This document shows, in pieces, positions 11,301 to 23,226 of a DNA stretch of 64,000 nt; positions within the stretch are counted from its first letter, which is position 1, and the number at the start of each line of letters is the position of its first letter. The notes under the pieces are model-generated. The model was given only the letters and a program-made list of their open reading frames with translations, was not told the DNA's origin and searched no databases. Source of the DNA: Gambelia wislizenii (Eukaryota; Chordata; Lepidosauria; Squamata; Crotaphytidae); NCBI GenBank assembly GCA_030847615.1, contig JAUMIR010000002.1:197143809-197207808 (forward strand). The letters run 5' to 3'. Both the position numbers and the translations under genes were made by a program.

Positions 11301-14300
11301 GTGAGCGGCGGAGGGGCAAGGAGGGGAGGCCGAGGGCCGGCCGGCCGGGGGTGGGGGAGCGGGGAGCGGGGGCGAGGAGCGGGAGCGGGAGGGGAGCGCA
11401 GCGTTGGCTCCGCCGCGCCGGTTGTTGCGCGCCATTTTCCTCCCTCCCTCCCGGGTCTGGGTCCGGTGGGTTGGGGGGAGGAGGAGGAGGAGGATGCCCT
11501 CCCACCCAGGGAGAGGGGATTATCTTTCCCTCCCCACTGCAAGGAGGGAGCCTTCGTTGCAAGGGAGGAGGAGGGGGAGGTTGTGTCGCTTTAAGCGGGT
11601 GTGTGTTTGTTTTCTCGACCCTCCCCGTGAAAAGGGGGGGAAACGGGGGAAGAGGCGCTAGTCCCTCTCGTGTGCCGCCGGGCAGCCTTCCCGGCTGGAG
11701 CGGCGAGTGAGAAAGGCCTCTTTGTGCGGCTCCCCCCTCCGGCCGCCCTAGGCGCCTGTAGTAGTCTAGCCGCAGGGAAGCCCAGCTCCCCTCTTTCCCC
11801 TCCCCGCTTCCTCCCGAGCAAGGAGGGAGGGAGGGAGGGAGGGAGAGAGAGAGAGAGAGAGAGAGTGAGTGAGTGGCAGCGGGGGGTCTGCTCTCGCTTT
11901 TCCTTTTCCGCCGCCCTCCTCCTCCTCCTCCTCCGCCTCGTTTTAAATGTGACTTCGGAGGCGCCAAAATCTTGGCTGATTCAAAGAGCCATTCTGTCCA
12001 CCCTCTCTCTCCAGGACTCTCCGTGTGCTTAAAAGGGCTTTTCCGATTTAAGGCGGTTTTAACAGGAGAACATTTTTAAAGTGGGGGGGGGAGGATGGCT
12101 TTGTATCATATGCAAAGGAGAGAGCAGCGCACTTTTTTTCTAGGAGACCTGGAAAGTCTTGGTGGAGGGGAGCTCGCTGCGTGGATTGTACTGTGGCTGA
12201 TCCGCAACTGGAGAAACGCGCAGGGAACCTTGCATATTATAAACCTTAAGGACATAGAATCATAGAGTTGGAAGAGACCACAAGGGGCATCCAGTCCAAC
12301 CCCCTGCCATGCAGGAATACGCCATCAAATCATTCCCGACAGAGGGCCATCCAGCCTCTGTTTAAAAACCTCCAAAGAAGGAGACCCCACCACACTCCCA
12401 GGCAGTGCTTTCCACTGCTGAACAGCTCTTACTGTCAGGAAGTTCTTCCTACATCATCACAGTAAATGTGCGAGGTGTTTAATTAGCCTCTGAGCTTATT
12501 GGGAAGAACGGTTTTTTAAAAATTTAAGTGATGCCCACCAGAGTGGGATGACAGCATCTTCCATGTCAATATCTACTTTATTGGAGTAGCTTTTTTTCAG
12601 ACACAAGGCTGTACATGGTACATATGTTTTGAAAATGGCTTTCAAATTTACTCATGCTAGGCCAGTTTGACTCTGAGCTTCCCACTGTGCAGTTAAGGTA
12701 AAAGTTAAAGATTTCTCTGTTCCATATCTTTTGTGGACTTTCTAGAACTAACCTTTTTAAGAAATCTGTTGAGCTAAAGCAATTAGGCAAATTCAGGAGA
12801 TATTCTTAATTGTTCTTTCCTGAAGTGAAAGTGTTAAGAAAGTGTTTTAAGTGCTGCATGTTAAAGGAGCCAAAGAAAGCAAGCACGATATAGATATGCT
12901 AAGGAGTGTTGCTTCAAAGCTGTATACAGTACATTAAATGCATTAGAACATTAACTGAATGCCTGACTTAGTTCAAGTAAAACAAAAGAAATATTGGTAA
13001 TTGACATGTTAGAAGCTAAAGCTCCAAGAACAGATATGGCTTTCCTAAGAAAGATAAAATTAACTATGGTGCTGTTTACAGCTGCATGCTGCTGCTTTAG
13101 CCCTTGTGTGTGTGTCTGTGCTTTCAGGTCACCTGTTGGCTCATAGGAGTTTCATAGGCAAGGAATACTCAGGTGGTTTGCCAATTCCTTCCTCTGAAAT
13201 ATAGCCTACAGCACCTGATATTTGTTGATGGTCTCCCATCCAAGTACTAATCAGGTCTGGCCCTCCTACTTAGCTTCCCAGATCTGTAGCCTTGGCCCTT
13301 ACATTAAGTGATGTGTTTCTGATGTCAGGAGTACTCAAGCTTTTAAATGTTTATCATTAGCTATGCTAGTTAACTTCTGTTATAGGACATTAACTGTACT
13401 GGTTAGTTTCATTGTGAAACTTATAAAACAACATATATGTCTACTCAGAAGGGAGCCTCACTGAATTTGGATAAATGTGTATGTGACTGCAAGCTTGATA
13501 CAGTGTGTTAGTTTTACTACTGTTCTGTACAGAGAATATTGGATGGCAGGGAAATCAAATGGACTCATTTACACTTCAAAACATGAAACATGGAAGCTGT
13601 TGCAATGGACTAATTATTCTTGCTACCATGGCCTATTGTTACTTGATAGCTGCTTGTAGAATGTACTACAGTAGGACCCCCATATTCACTGGGGATTGGT
13701 TCAGGGGGACATGGGTAACAAAAACCGTGGATAATAGTAAATGCCATTGAAAATAATGGGATTTCTGATTTAAAATACCATAGAGTTGCCTTGGAGGACC
13801 TAGAAAATGGCTAGCGAGGACACATTTTCTAGGAATACTATGGTAGGTGTGATGTTTTGTGTCCCATGGATATTTGAGTCAGTGGATAATGAATAAGTGG
13901 ATAAGGGGGCCCTACTGTAGTTGAATTATGGAGGCTAGTTCAAAGACAATCTGATGTATCTTATTATGTAGGATAAGTTGCCTTTCAAATGATCCTTTTT
14001 TTTTTTCTTACAGGAAGGAGTGAAGACTGAAAATAATGACCACATCAATCTGAAGGTTGCAGGGCAAGATGGATCTGTGGTGCAGTTTAAGATTAAAAGG
14101 CATACACCACTTAGCAAACTAATGAAAGCTTATTGTGAACGACAGGTGAGAAGAGTCTGTGAATACTCAAAGAAACATTGAGGCATCTTCATGTCCTTGA
14201 ATAAGATGTAATTAAATATTTATCCAGTTATAGTTTTTACTACTCAAGATAAACTGGTAGGGGACAGGTAAAGCTAAGACAAGTTACCTTGGTTCAGTCT

Positions 14301-17300
14301 GTTGTATGGTTTGCTGCTGTTCAGAAGATAACTCTTGTATTACTTTTGGACATTATAACCTGGAGAATGAGGTAGTGGCCTCCTGCATGAGGTGTGTCTA
14401 GGCCTCCTGGTGCTGATAATAACTAACCTGAACATTGCTTTTGTATTCTATGATATCAAGATAGTGACAGCGAGGTGTTTTTGGAATTGAACACAGTTTT
14501 GTTTTGGGGACAGTGAAACAACATATCAATCATATAATCAGTCTTAACTCTAGTTATAGTGAACATGTTGATCCTTTCTGTATTTGGAGATACACATTCA
14601 GTTGTACCATCTGGAGACTTTAAAGAACTTGTGACTTTAAGAAAAAATAAAGCGAACAGTTATTACATTCAAGAACAATTGACTACTCAAAACTACCATT
14701 TCCCAGAACTTACTCAGAACAGTGACATTATGTTAGCATTTATGACTATATCATCTATAGTCACGTCCACTGATATTATATGAAACTGTGGTGTGTCTTT
14801 TATCTTCTGTTTTTTAATTGATCTAAAAACCATAGAGATCTGATTATTGTAGAATGTAACATAATGTCTGAATGAGTAACTAGATTTGGTTAGTTAAGGT
14901 CCACTTTGGAAATGGATCAACTTTTAAAAGTGCATACTTCCACATTGAGCTAGTAGACCCATAAAACTATCCTGTCTCAATAAGTAATGACAGAAATAGT
15001 TGTTCTCCTTACAAGGTGAGGTGTAATACTATAAAAATTGAAGCATTTGGATACTGTTGGGTTATGTGAGGGTCACTTCGACCATGTGCCACTTCTATGA
15101 ATTTGATTAGCACTTACACTTACCAAAGTTATAATCTCATATTATTTGCTGTAACTCTTTTAACAAACTTGCAATGAAGAGGACTTCTTCATTGTTGCTT
15201 TCCCTGAGGTGTGCTCTAACTGTACTGTACAATGAAAGAGGAGCCCTCACCTTTTTAACCTACCTCTATTCTTAGCAGTAGGGTGTATTCTTAACTCAGG
15301 TTGAAAGTCAAGTGTAAATATTGGATGAAAGGAATAGTGATTCTAGAATCCACAGGGGCTTGCTGTGGGAACCACATCTATCAAGCACACCAACTGTAGG
15401 CTTGTTCCTCTGTCCTCCTTGGATTCCAATTTTGAGAAGAGAGATGAATTAGTGTGGGTTTTGCTGGGACTGAAAAGTGCTGTAGATGCTTTGGAAGCAT
15501 TTTGCAATAAAGATCAATTCCAAAGTGATGACCTACCCTGTGCTTCAGAAGTGTTTCAAAGCTAACAATGTCCAAGATAAAGCTATCCTTACCCTGTTGG
15601 AAGGTGGGTGTGGTCCTAGTGACAACAAATTCAGCAAGAAAAAATGGTGGATCCTGGGTAGGTTTTAAAAATGAAATTGCCTGGCTTACCTATACTTTTA
15701 TTTCCAGCCTCACATACAGTGATCACTTAATAGGACTGGGCAGCAGTAACTCTACAGATATTTAACTCTCCTAATATATCACCATTGGCTGTGCTTGCTA
15801 GAGCTCTGTAGAACATAGTCCGAGAACACTTGGAGAGCCATAGGTGTCTGTCCTCAAATTAGACACCAAGCATGTGAAGACCTGCTTAAGTAAACTTAAG
15901 TAAAAGAGTATTCTGATGCTGGAAGTACCTTTTTTTTTTTAAGTATAGTGCTTTATAGGTTAGTAATTTCTGCTTGTAAAAGATATATACCATGGCAAAG
16001 CAGACTTGATTTAAAGTGGTCTTAGTCCTGGTAGTTTATTTTTAGCTAGGAGCAACTACCAGTTTATACATCCTTTTGAGGCACCAATGTTTATTTGTGT
16101 TAACTATCTGATTGTCACTTTGTGCAATAAAGCAAAGAATGGGACATACTAAGTGCTATCCAGTATGGTGTAGTGGTTTGAGTGTTGAATGAGACACTGA
16201 GAGACCAGGGTTCAGTTAGCTCAGCAATGGGAACCCACTGGGTGGCATAGGCAAGTCATGCTCCCTCAGCCTTAAAACATATCTAGGAGTAGCCATGTTG
16301 GCCATACAGCAAAATACAACAACATCCAAAATCCACAAAACAATGATACCTGTATTGGGCCAACCAAAAACACACAAAATATATTATGCAAGCTTTCAAA
16401 GCTCCACTGGTTTCTTCATCAGGCAAAGGTGTTAAAAATCATACAGGAAAAAGGAAAAAATGTCAATGGAGTCACAGGCTTACATTTTGTCAAGGTGTTG
16501 TTTTTCTTTTCACTTAAGATGGTCTGAAGGGATACCAGTGCAGGCAGAGGTCACTCCCGTCTTTGATCATGTGAGCACTGGGAGACAAAGAGTTGTAAAA
16601 TCCAGACAATACAATTTCATTAACAACAGAAAAAGTAACTTCTCTTGAGATTCAGGCTGTTACTGTCCTGGGTGAGGCTACCCCTTTCTTAGGCAGGGAA
16701 TGTTGAATTTCGCCCTTAGTGGAAGGCAATAGCAAACCACTTCTGAATAAGTCTTGCTAAGAAAACCCTATATAAGGTCACCATAAGTTGGAGTCGACTT
16801 GGAAGTACATAATAATAGCAAATGCATATTATTTAGTATGCATAGCCTAATAGGAACAGTTCCATAAACATGTATGGCTATTTAGCCCAAATATCCTTTT
16901 GGGAGTAAGCATTATCTTTTTGATAATCAGATCTCTGTAATGGAATATGAGTAAAAAAAATGAAATCCACTTATTTATATATAATATGATCCAAGGTAAT
17001 TAAGAGATAGTAAGCACACTTAAGTGGGAACAAGAAAGAGACATTTAAGAAACCAGCTTGAAACCTCATACTCAGATGCTTTTGTTGGATCAGCAGAATT
17101 CAGAAGTTAGTAACCAGTATTGCAGGAATAGTTGTTGTCAAATTTAGTCATTACTCCTAGAGAAGCTTTCTGTCAGTTTGGAAATACTTTCTTTATGGTT
17201 ACCAACTCTGGTAAAACAGTTTGCAGATGTCTAAGACTTGGCACTCCAAAGTATTCTTCAGGTTTACTCCCAGTCACTAAAGTTTAATGGTCACAAATCA

Positions 17301-18676
17301 CTGCTTCTTCCTTTGAAGATTTATCTGATATCAATTGATACCTGTAGGGGCACTGTTGAGCACCCTTACTCTGTAAACATACCATTCATTACTGGATTGT
17401 TGAATTGCTGGACACTTACTGTAAATGCAAAAGTAGCATACAGTGTTGAGAAATTAAGTAGCATGTTTAGTATTAGCTGTTTCAGCCTGCTGCTAATTTT
17501 TCTTTTTCTACACTGTAGGGTTTGTCGATGAGGCAAATCAGATTCCGGTTTGATGGGCAGCCAATCAATGAAACAGACACGCCTGCACAGGTAATTTGTT
17601 ACTGAAAAGTACTAAAAATGTTTTGCTGGATGCAGCCAAGAACAAGATGCAAGTTTCAGCCGAGGAATCATTTAACACTTTACTAGCTTTTCTTATACTT
17701 CAGTTTTTCCAACTAGACATTGCTGATTTTGGGGAAGAATTAACACTGCTGTATGTAGAGTAATTATTCAATTACTTGTAAAATGCAGCCATTTTATTTT
17801 TAGATTTATATCCCACATTCTGTCAGTCATGTCTTTGATGCAGTTTTCAACATTATGGAATACAGTTCTTCTCTTGCTGTCTTACTGCCTTGCTTCTCCC
17901 TGTAGGGTGCTGGTGCTCTGAATAGTATCTCTTTCTAACTGTCTGATGATTGTGAGAGATTCACAATCCTGTACAGGTACATGGTCTGATTCAGTAATAC
18001 AAAGAATGCACTAGAGTTAACATTGGGTAATCAAAAGCTGTTGGCTTAGATCCAAAGATGTTTTACACAAGTGGAAGACACTTTTACTCATGAAAGGCAA
18101 CTTATCCAGAGTTCTCCCAAATCACAGTGTCGAAGAACAGCTTTGCAGGGAGGGAAGATACATGAAGACAGCACAGGAGAAGAGGAGCCAGGAAAGCCCC
18201 ATTGTATGAAGTGGAATGCTTGCAATTGACTCTGTCAAATCCAACAGAACGTGGTTCTATTCTGTAGCAGGAACTTGCTTTTCTAGCATAGTTCTAGCTG
18301 AAAGTGTTGCAGGAATGGTGAACATTTCACACTTCAGTGTTGTTAAACTGCCCTAGCCAACATAGGTAATTGTGAGTGATGATGGGTATTGTAGTCAAAC
18401 AACTTCTGGTGGGCCACCTATTGTCATTCCTTCTTTCCTGTTGTTGGCTTATCAGCTTCACATTACTGAAGCTTCATATTGTATACAAGATGATCTTTAG
18501 GCTCTCCTTGTGTTGGCTTTGTATTCTCTTTGGTTTTAATGAAGAATATGAATAATAATTGGATTATTTCATTTTTCATACTCTGGATTTAATTTTTAAT
18601 TTTCCCCATACAGTTGGAAATGGAGGATGAAGATACAATTGACGTGTTCCAGCAGCAGACAGGAGGAGTGTACTAA
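11280..18676 (+). CDS. SUMO2: SUMO2, small ubiquitin-like modifier 2 (complete, 4 coding exons)
   Basis: Joining 11280-11300, 14014-14145, 17519-17590 and 18614-18676 gives a 95-residue protein that matches mammalian SUMO2 at every residue I can recall. SUMO2 is attached to lysines of target proteins by the E1 (SAE1/UBA2), UBC9 and E3 ligases, mainly in the nucleus, and forms chains. Visible features: a flexible N-terminus with the VKTE self-sumoylation motif (K11), the ubiquitin-like beta-grasp fold (about residues 16-90), and a C-terminal diglycine G92-G93 followed by VY, which SENP proteases remove to mature the protein. All introns have GT-AG ends and all lie between codons (phase 0). The ATG lies in a CpG island in good Kozak context (cgccATGg). 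It is distinguished from SUMO3 by the short VY tail, and the introns exclude a processed pseudogene. Confidence 0.98.
11822..11876 (+). repeat. GGGA/GA/GAGT simple repeat
   Basis: A run of ggga units passes into ga and then gagt units, within SUMO2 intron 1 at the downstream edge of the CpG island. Confidence 0.9.
12254..12460 (-). repeat. CR1 LINE 3' region, antisense, in SUMO2 intron 1
   Basis: Starts with the catagaatcatagag tail and continues through gttggaagagacc, ccagcctctgtttaaaaacc and ctgtcaggaagttcttcct, the CR1 3' UTR in reverse. Confidence 0.88.
13105..13290 (-). repeat. 5S rRNA-derived SINE, antisense, in SUMO2 intron 1
   Basis: The reverse complement shows the 5S-like block (gaagctaag..tagtacttggatgggagac), then tatttcagaggaagg and the shared 3' tail ending in CA repeats. 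Confidence 0.78.
13669..13917. mobile_element. Tigger/mariner-type MITE in SUMO2 intron 1
   Basis: Inverted ends CAGTAGGACCCCC and GGGGGCCCTACTG with TA target duplications at 13667-13668 and 13918-13919. No coding capacity. It ends 96 bases before SUMO2 exon 2. Same family as 31234-31495 and 51248-51509. Confidence 0.85.
14014..14145 (+). CDS. SUMO2: SUMO2 coding exon 2
   Basis: 44 codons, from EGVKTEN to AYCERQ. The acceptor follows a long T-run ending CTTACAG, and the donor is CAG|GTGAGA. It carries K11 and the first half of the beta-grasp fold. Confidence 0.98.
14146..16160 (+). other. SUMO2 intron 2, 5' part, no repeat recognised
   Basis: AT-rich intronic sequence. Open frames around 15365-15668 have no recognisable homology and no splice support. 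Confidence 0.55.
16161..16815 (+). repeat. tRNA-derived SINE split by a ~440-base insertion
   Basis: The head (tatggtgtagtggtttgag, B-box gttcagttagc) runs to about 16271. The body resumes at about 16713 (gtggaaggcaatagcaaacc) and ends with the shared tail ccataagttggagtcgactt. The insert begins aaaacatatctagg; it includes gggccaacc and an aagctttcaaagctccactgg/cttcatcag motif common in reptile repeats, but I cannot name its family. A CCTTA at each junction may be the target duplication. Confidence 0.7.
17519..17590 (+). CDS. SUMO2: SUMO2 coding exon 3
   Basis: 24 codons, from GLSMRQI to TDTPAQ. The acceptor is CTGTAG and the donor CAG|GTAATT. It contains the QIRFRFDG strand, part of the SIM-binding groove of the family. 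Confidence 0.98.
18340..18430. repeat. Fragment of palindromic MITE in SUMO2 intron 3
   Basis: gatgatgggtattgtagtcaaac..ctggtgggccacc is the right half of the short fold-back MITE family seen complete at 32941-33070. Confidence 0.5.
18614..18676 (+). CDS. SUMO2: SUMO2 coding exon 4 with stop
   Basis: 20 codons plus TAA, from LEMEDED to QQQTGGVY. The acceptor is CATACAG. It contains the diglycine processing site. Confidence 0.98.
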   Translation: MEMEDEDTIDVFQQQTGGVY

Positions 18677-19250
18677 AAGAGAGAACCAAATTTCCTTTCC
18701 CACAAACAACACATTCACAATTAGAAGAACGAGACTTGGTTCAGCCACATCTTTGACTACTGCAGTATAGCTTTCTCTCTTCTTTGATTTCTTTTCCTAT
18801 TCCTTCTATTGTACATAAAGTAACTGGTGTATGTGCACAGACATGCATAATTTTTTTAACTAAATGGCCAATGGTATGTTGATCAACATCATATGGAGAT
18901 GGGGTGGTAAAAACAAACTGGTCTGTGAAAATACCCCATTTCTCCATTAGTGGCATGCTCCTCTAACTTTTATCTTTATATTCCAGTAAGTTATTTTGCT
19001 CTCATTGTTGATAAAAACAAAAACCTTGCATACCTTATTTGATTGGATAATTTCAATGTTTTTCTTTTATCGTTGTACAACCAAGGACGATTTTATAACT
19101 TTTTTGTACGTAGCTGTTACATGTAGAGCAATCTGTCTTCAAGTAGGGATAAATTACTCTAAACAAAAATTTGATCTTGGATAGTTTTCCCTTCCGTCTT
19201 GTTGTTTAAATAAACTTCTTGTTTAAAATAAACAGCTTATTTTTCTGTAC
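18677..19250 (+). promoter_or_regulatory. SUMO2: SUMO2 3' UTR with two poly(A) signals
   Basis: After the TAA there is an AT-rich, repeat-free stretch with AATAAA at 19209-19214 and again at 19227-19232. These give a short 3' UTR of about 570 bases. The repeat-poor sequence continues for about 2 kb, so a longer alternative 3' UTR is possible. Confidence 0.75.
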
Positions 19251-21087
19251 TGTGATAACACTTAGTTTAGGACTACGTAAGCTGTTGTATCAGAGACAGA
19301 ATTTGCAAGTTGCATGCTTTTTCATCAGCATTCCTGCCAAATTATTGTAATTCTCTCTGCTATCTAGACAAGAGGAAAAAAAATTACAAGAGCACTGGAG
19401 GGTGACCCATAATTTGGGATTTTATTGGAGTGTATGTAAATAACCCGTTTTGCACTGAAACATCTCAGCCAACAGAGTTTCTAATGTAAATGGTCATATT
19501 GAAATGTTTGCTTTGGTTTACTTTCTCAAATATTTAGGATTTTTTAAATACACAAATCTCAGTGTATCTTTATGTTGGTAGGTAACTGGGCAGCTAATTT
19601 GGAAAATTAAAATCAAACTAGACTTAATCCATCTAGTTGGTGATTAAGTTGTAACATAGATTTTTTTTTTTTTTGAAGTGATTAGCAGACCTGTATGAGT
19701 ACTATACTTTGAAGTTTTAGAATCTGTTGCTAGGGAATGGTGTGCGTTAACCCCTTTTCCTCTGTCATTTGTCTGTTCTGAATTTCAATCCATGTGGCTG
19801 TAGCAGGGGAGGGAGATGACAAAAGGTAACAATTTTTCTCATGTTGCCAATAGTTTAATACCGTAGGTCTGATTAAGACTGGACACATGGCATGGAAGAA
19901 AAGGAGCTAAATGTCTTCTTCCCAAATGCAGCAGTATGGATTGGCTAATTTATTTATTTTTTTAATCAGTTTTGAGAGAAATGGGAATTCTTGGGGTCCT
20001 ATCTAGTTTGTCCCATTACGATGGTATCACAGAATGTGAATTATAAATTATGAAACGACAGGTTTGGTTTCTATAAAAAAAGAAGTGCTATTCCTTATAA
20101 GAAATTGTGTGTTACCTAAATGAGATAATATACTGTAGTATTTTTAATCGTGAAGGGTAAAAAATAGTTAGAAATCCACAAGTGTATCCTGTCTTGTACA
20201 TTACTACTTTAAAACTGCTTTCATTGATAACAGTGTAAGTTGTCATGGAGTAGGAATGCATTTTAGAAATAATGCAAATGTAGTACAGTAGTTGGCTTCA
20301 GTCAGCCTTATGATTATGATATGAGAATAGTAGCATCAGTGTTGTCATTAATGCTAGGAGTTATCACTGGGAAAGAGCAATATATGTAGTCTCCCTACCC
20401 TTGCCACAACTCTACTGAACCAAAGCATTTAATGTTTTGTTAGTTTCCTGGTGCTGGTGTGGGTTCATGTGTATGCTGATACAGTTGTCATCCTAGAATC
20501 ATAGTCATGGCAGAGGTAAGGTACCTAGTGTGTATAGTTAAGAATTTATCTTGCTTGCCAGGCATAAAGTTGCACTTGCAAGTAGAATGGCTCATGCTTT
20601 GGCTATTAAAGTCAGTTCATGCATTTAGTGGCTTGAGATCAGCTGAGAGGAGAGAAGAGAGCCTTCAGTGAAGTAGTATTAAAGACAGAGTTGTGTTAAC
20701 TAGGTGGTTAATGCCTTGTTTTTATTTGGATTGCTGGATTTCCAAAGGAACTTTTTTTTCTATACTCAGGATGTAGAGTTTGATTTGTAGCTAATCACAC
20801 TACTCTCAGCATCATTTCTCCAGATTTGAGTTCTTCATGGTTCTTTTGGAAAAGATAAATTGATAAAAAATCTTTCCTGAAAAATTGCAATTTTGAAAGG
20901 AAATATGTTTTATGACTTTGAGGAAATAATTGTCTTAATCCCAAATGTTGTTGTTACTTCAAGACGTGTAATTTTTTTAAAAAAAAGATTCAGTTTCAAA
21001 GCATTTACTGGAATGTCTTTAAAAGGGTAATTTTTAGGCTATACTGTATAATGGTTTGAGATTTTCTGTTCCACTTATTGGAATGGA
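19251..21087. other. SUMO2 downstream region, no repeat recognised
   Basis: About 1.8 kb of AT-rich sequence without recognisable repeats. It may be an extended SUMO2 3' UTR; otherwise I see nothing in it. Confidence 0.45.
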
Positions 21088-21303
21088 GTAAAGTAAGCTG
21101 ATTTTGGAAGCTAAGCAGAGTCAGCTCTGGTTAGCAATTGGATGGGAGACTGCCAAGGAATAACAGGTGCTATAGGCTATATTTCAGAGGAAGGAACTGG
21201 CAAAACCACCTCTGAGGATTCCTTGCCTAAGAAAACGCTATGACATTCATGCGGTCACCATAAATCGACAGGCGACTTGAAGGCAAATACACATACACAC
21301 AAA
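21088..21303 (+). repeat. 5S rRNA-derived SINE, sense
   Basis: The 5S-like segment (ttggaagctaagcagag, ggatgggagactgcc) is followed by tatttcagaggaaggaactgg and the tail caccataaatcgacaggcg plus ACACAC. Confidence 0.8.
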
Positions 21304-22620
21304 GTAAGCACATCCATCTTCTGGAAATGGTCCTGTTCTGTCTTTTCACAGACTGAATTTTCAGAGCTAAATAGCATTAGGCAGTATGTTAGAAAATGTA
21401 GAAGAGATTATGTGTCTTTGAAAAATAGCCCATCTGGTACAAAATATCTAAATTTTTTACTGTAGTCTGTTTCCAAAGCAATGGGGCACCTATTTAAAGT
21501 CAATCATGAGTGATTTTTATTTTTTTCTATTCAATTCCTGATCAGTTAAGTATGAGACCAGTTTCCACAATTAATCCTTTTGTGACAGAGGGGAAATGTA
21601 TGCAAAGTGCTGGAGTTTTAGCTTCCTCTTTGTTTACCAAGCCTCTCCTTTTCCAAAGTGAGTTACTATCCTGCTTTCATTGACCATTCTAATGCTTGCT
21701 TAGGGCTTCTCTGTGTTAGGTTTTTACCTCCCCATTAACAAAACCATAATTGTCATGATTATAGATGGTTATGGAATCATTGTTTCTGTAGTAGACTAAG
21801 CTCTGAGAAACCAGAAAATAGGAAGGCAGCTGCCTGCTCAATTGGCTTAATATAGGCTGTTCCAAAAATGGATGCTAAATGGTGAGCAAGACCACTGTAT
21901 TTAATGAAAAGAAAAATCTGGTGTCATGAAAGAACATGAGGCAGTGTATGGATTATATTTGTTGCTCTTTTCACCCTATCCCTAGAGTGTAAGACTGCAG
22001 TGAATCACATGACAGGGAACAGGAGTAAAGGATGCCAATGGGGTAATTATCTCAAGACCAGCAGGTACATGAAATAACAAGCTTTCAGGGAGTGTAGAGT
22101 GTGAAGTGTTCTGACAAGCAATTTCAATTCATTCTTCCTACTTATTTGTACCGAGACAACCATGACTCCAGACATAACTATTACTGACTCTTTACAATTG
22201 TCAGTTAACTGAAGATTTTTTCCCCTTGGTACTATTAATTTGGTGAAATTAAAAGAAATATAGAGGCAAGAAATGCTGCTTCTAAGAGCAGTCCTGAGCA
22301 TCTGTTGAAGATAGTCTAATGCTTCTGCCTAAAGTAATTTTGCAATCTGTAGTCAGTAATTTTTCTGATTACCCTTTATTGGTTTTATGTTGGAGGAAAT
22401 ACTAACTTGAGCACAGCTTGTAACCAGAAAAGTGTGGGTGAATGCACTTCTTTCATTGGGGGTCATTTTCCTAAATGACCTCTCAGATCCTAAAATAATT
22501 TTATCTTAAAATGGGACTATAGAGCCATGTCAATTCTTTTTCTGCTTCTTCGCTGGGGTTCTGCAACACAAAGAAGGTGATGTGTTTTCATTTCTCATGT
22601 TCTCTTCAGCTTCTAACGCA
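21304..22620. other. Intergenic, nothing recognised
   Basis: AT-rich sequence between SUMO2 and JPT1 with no gene or nameable repeat. Confidence 0.45.
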
Positions 22621-22623
22621 GGA

Positions 22624-22760
22624 ATGGGAATAATGTCAAACTCCAGATGCTGGACCACAGTGCCCAGCATCTCTTACTATTAGTTTTGCTGGCTAAAGCC
22701 ACTGGGACTTGCAGTCCAGCAATATTTGGGGTGCTGTGGGTTTGCCACCCCTGTTCTAAA
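22624..22760. repeat. Short palindromic MITE
   Basis: Arms (tcaaactccagatgctggacc and the inverted ggactgcagtccagcaatatttgggg-like right side) fold on each other, with cacccctgttct at the end. Same class as 32941-33070. Confidence 0.6.
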
Positions 22761-23226
22761 TGCTAGATGACTGGATAACATACATTCTGAAAAACAAATT
22801 CCGTTTTGATTAATTATTAATTTTATTTACATCCCGCTCTTCCTCACAGCTCAGGTAAGCTAATTAATAGTGGACATATGATACAGCAACATTCTTCCTT
22901 CACCTTCCTTTCTTGAATGAACATAGGTTTTGATTCTAGTTGAAATTGCCACTCTTTTTCTACAACAAAACTGCCTCATTACATATGGTAACAATCGCAG
23001 TCAATTATGTACAATCAACATGTGTCACTCAATACCAAAGTCAGGATCATCCATGTCTTAGTATTTCCAATATCTATATGGATATGAAAGGTGAATAATG
23101 GAGATAGCTGATGAAGGGTGGTGGTGGAGGACTTACTTGAAAGGTGATGCTGGAGAATTTCATGGATACCATGAATTGCTAAAAAGACAGAAACTCAAAT
23201 TGGGACACTGGTACTCATGATGAAGT

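Larger units (their letters stand above)
10860..11960 (+). promoter_or_regulatory. SUMO2: SUMO2 CpG-island promoter and 5' UTR
   Basis: The sequence changes abruptly from AT-rich flank to a CpG-dense block around the SUMO2 start codon. Visible elements are a YY1-like ccatttt at about 10892, a CCAAT box at 11075-11079 and many GC boxes. No TATA box is evident near the likely start, which fits a housekeeping promoter. The start site cannot be fixed; roughly 11150-11250 is likely. Long open frames on both strands here follow from GC richness. Confidence 0.8.

Noticed and set aside
10918..11967. 349-codon open frame on the minus strand over the SUMO2 CpG island, with several other long frames on both strands
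   Set aside because: Composition is Pro/Arg/Gly/Ser-rich low complexity with no family match, it covers SUMO2 exon 1 in antisense, and GC-rich DNA has few stops.
15365..15668. Open frames in SUMO2 intron 2
   Set aside because: No homology recognised and no splice-site support. SUMO2 exons 2 and 3 join perfectly without them.
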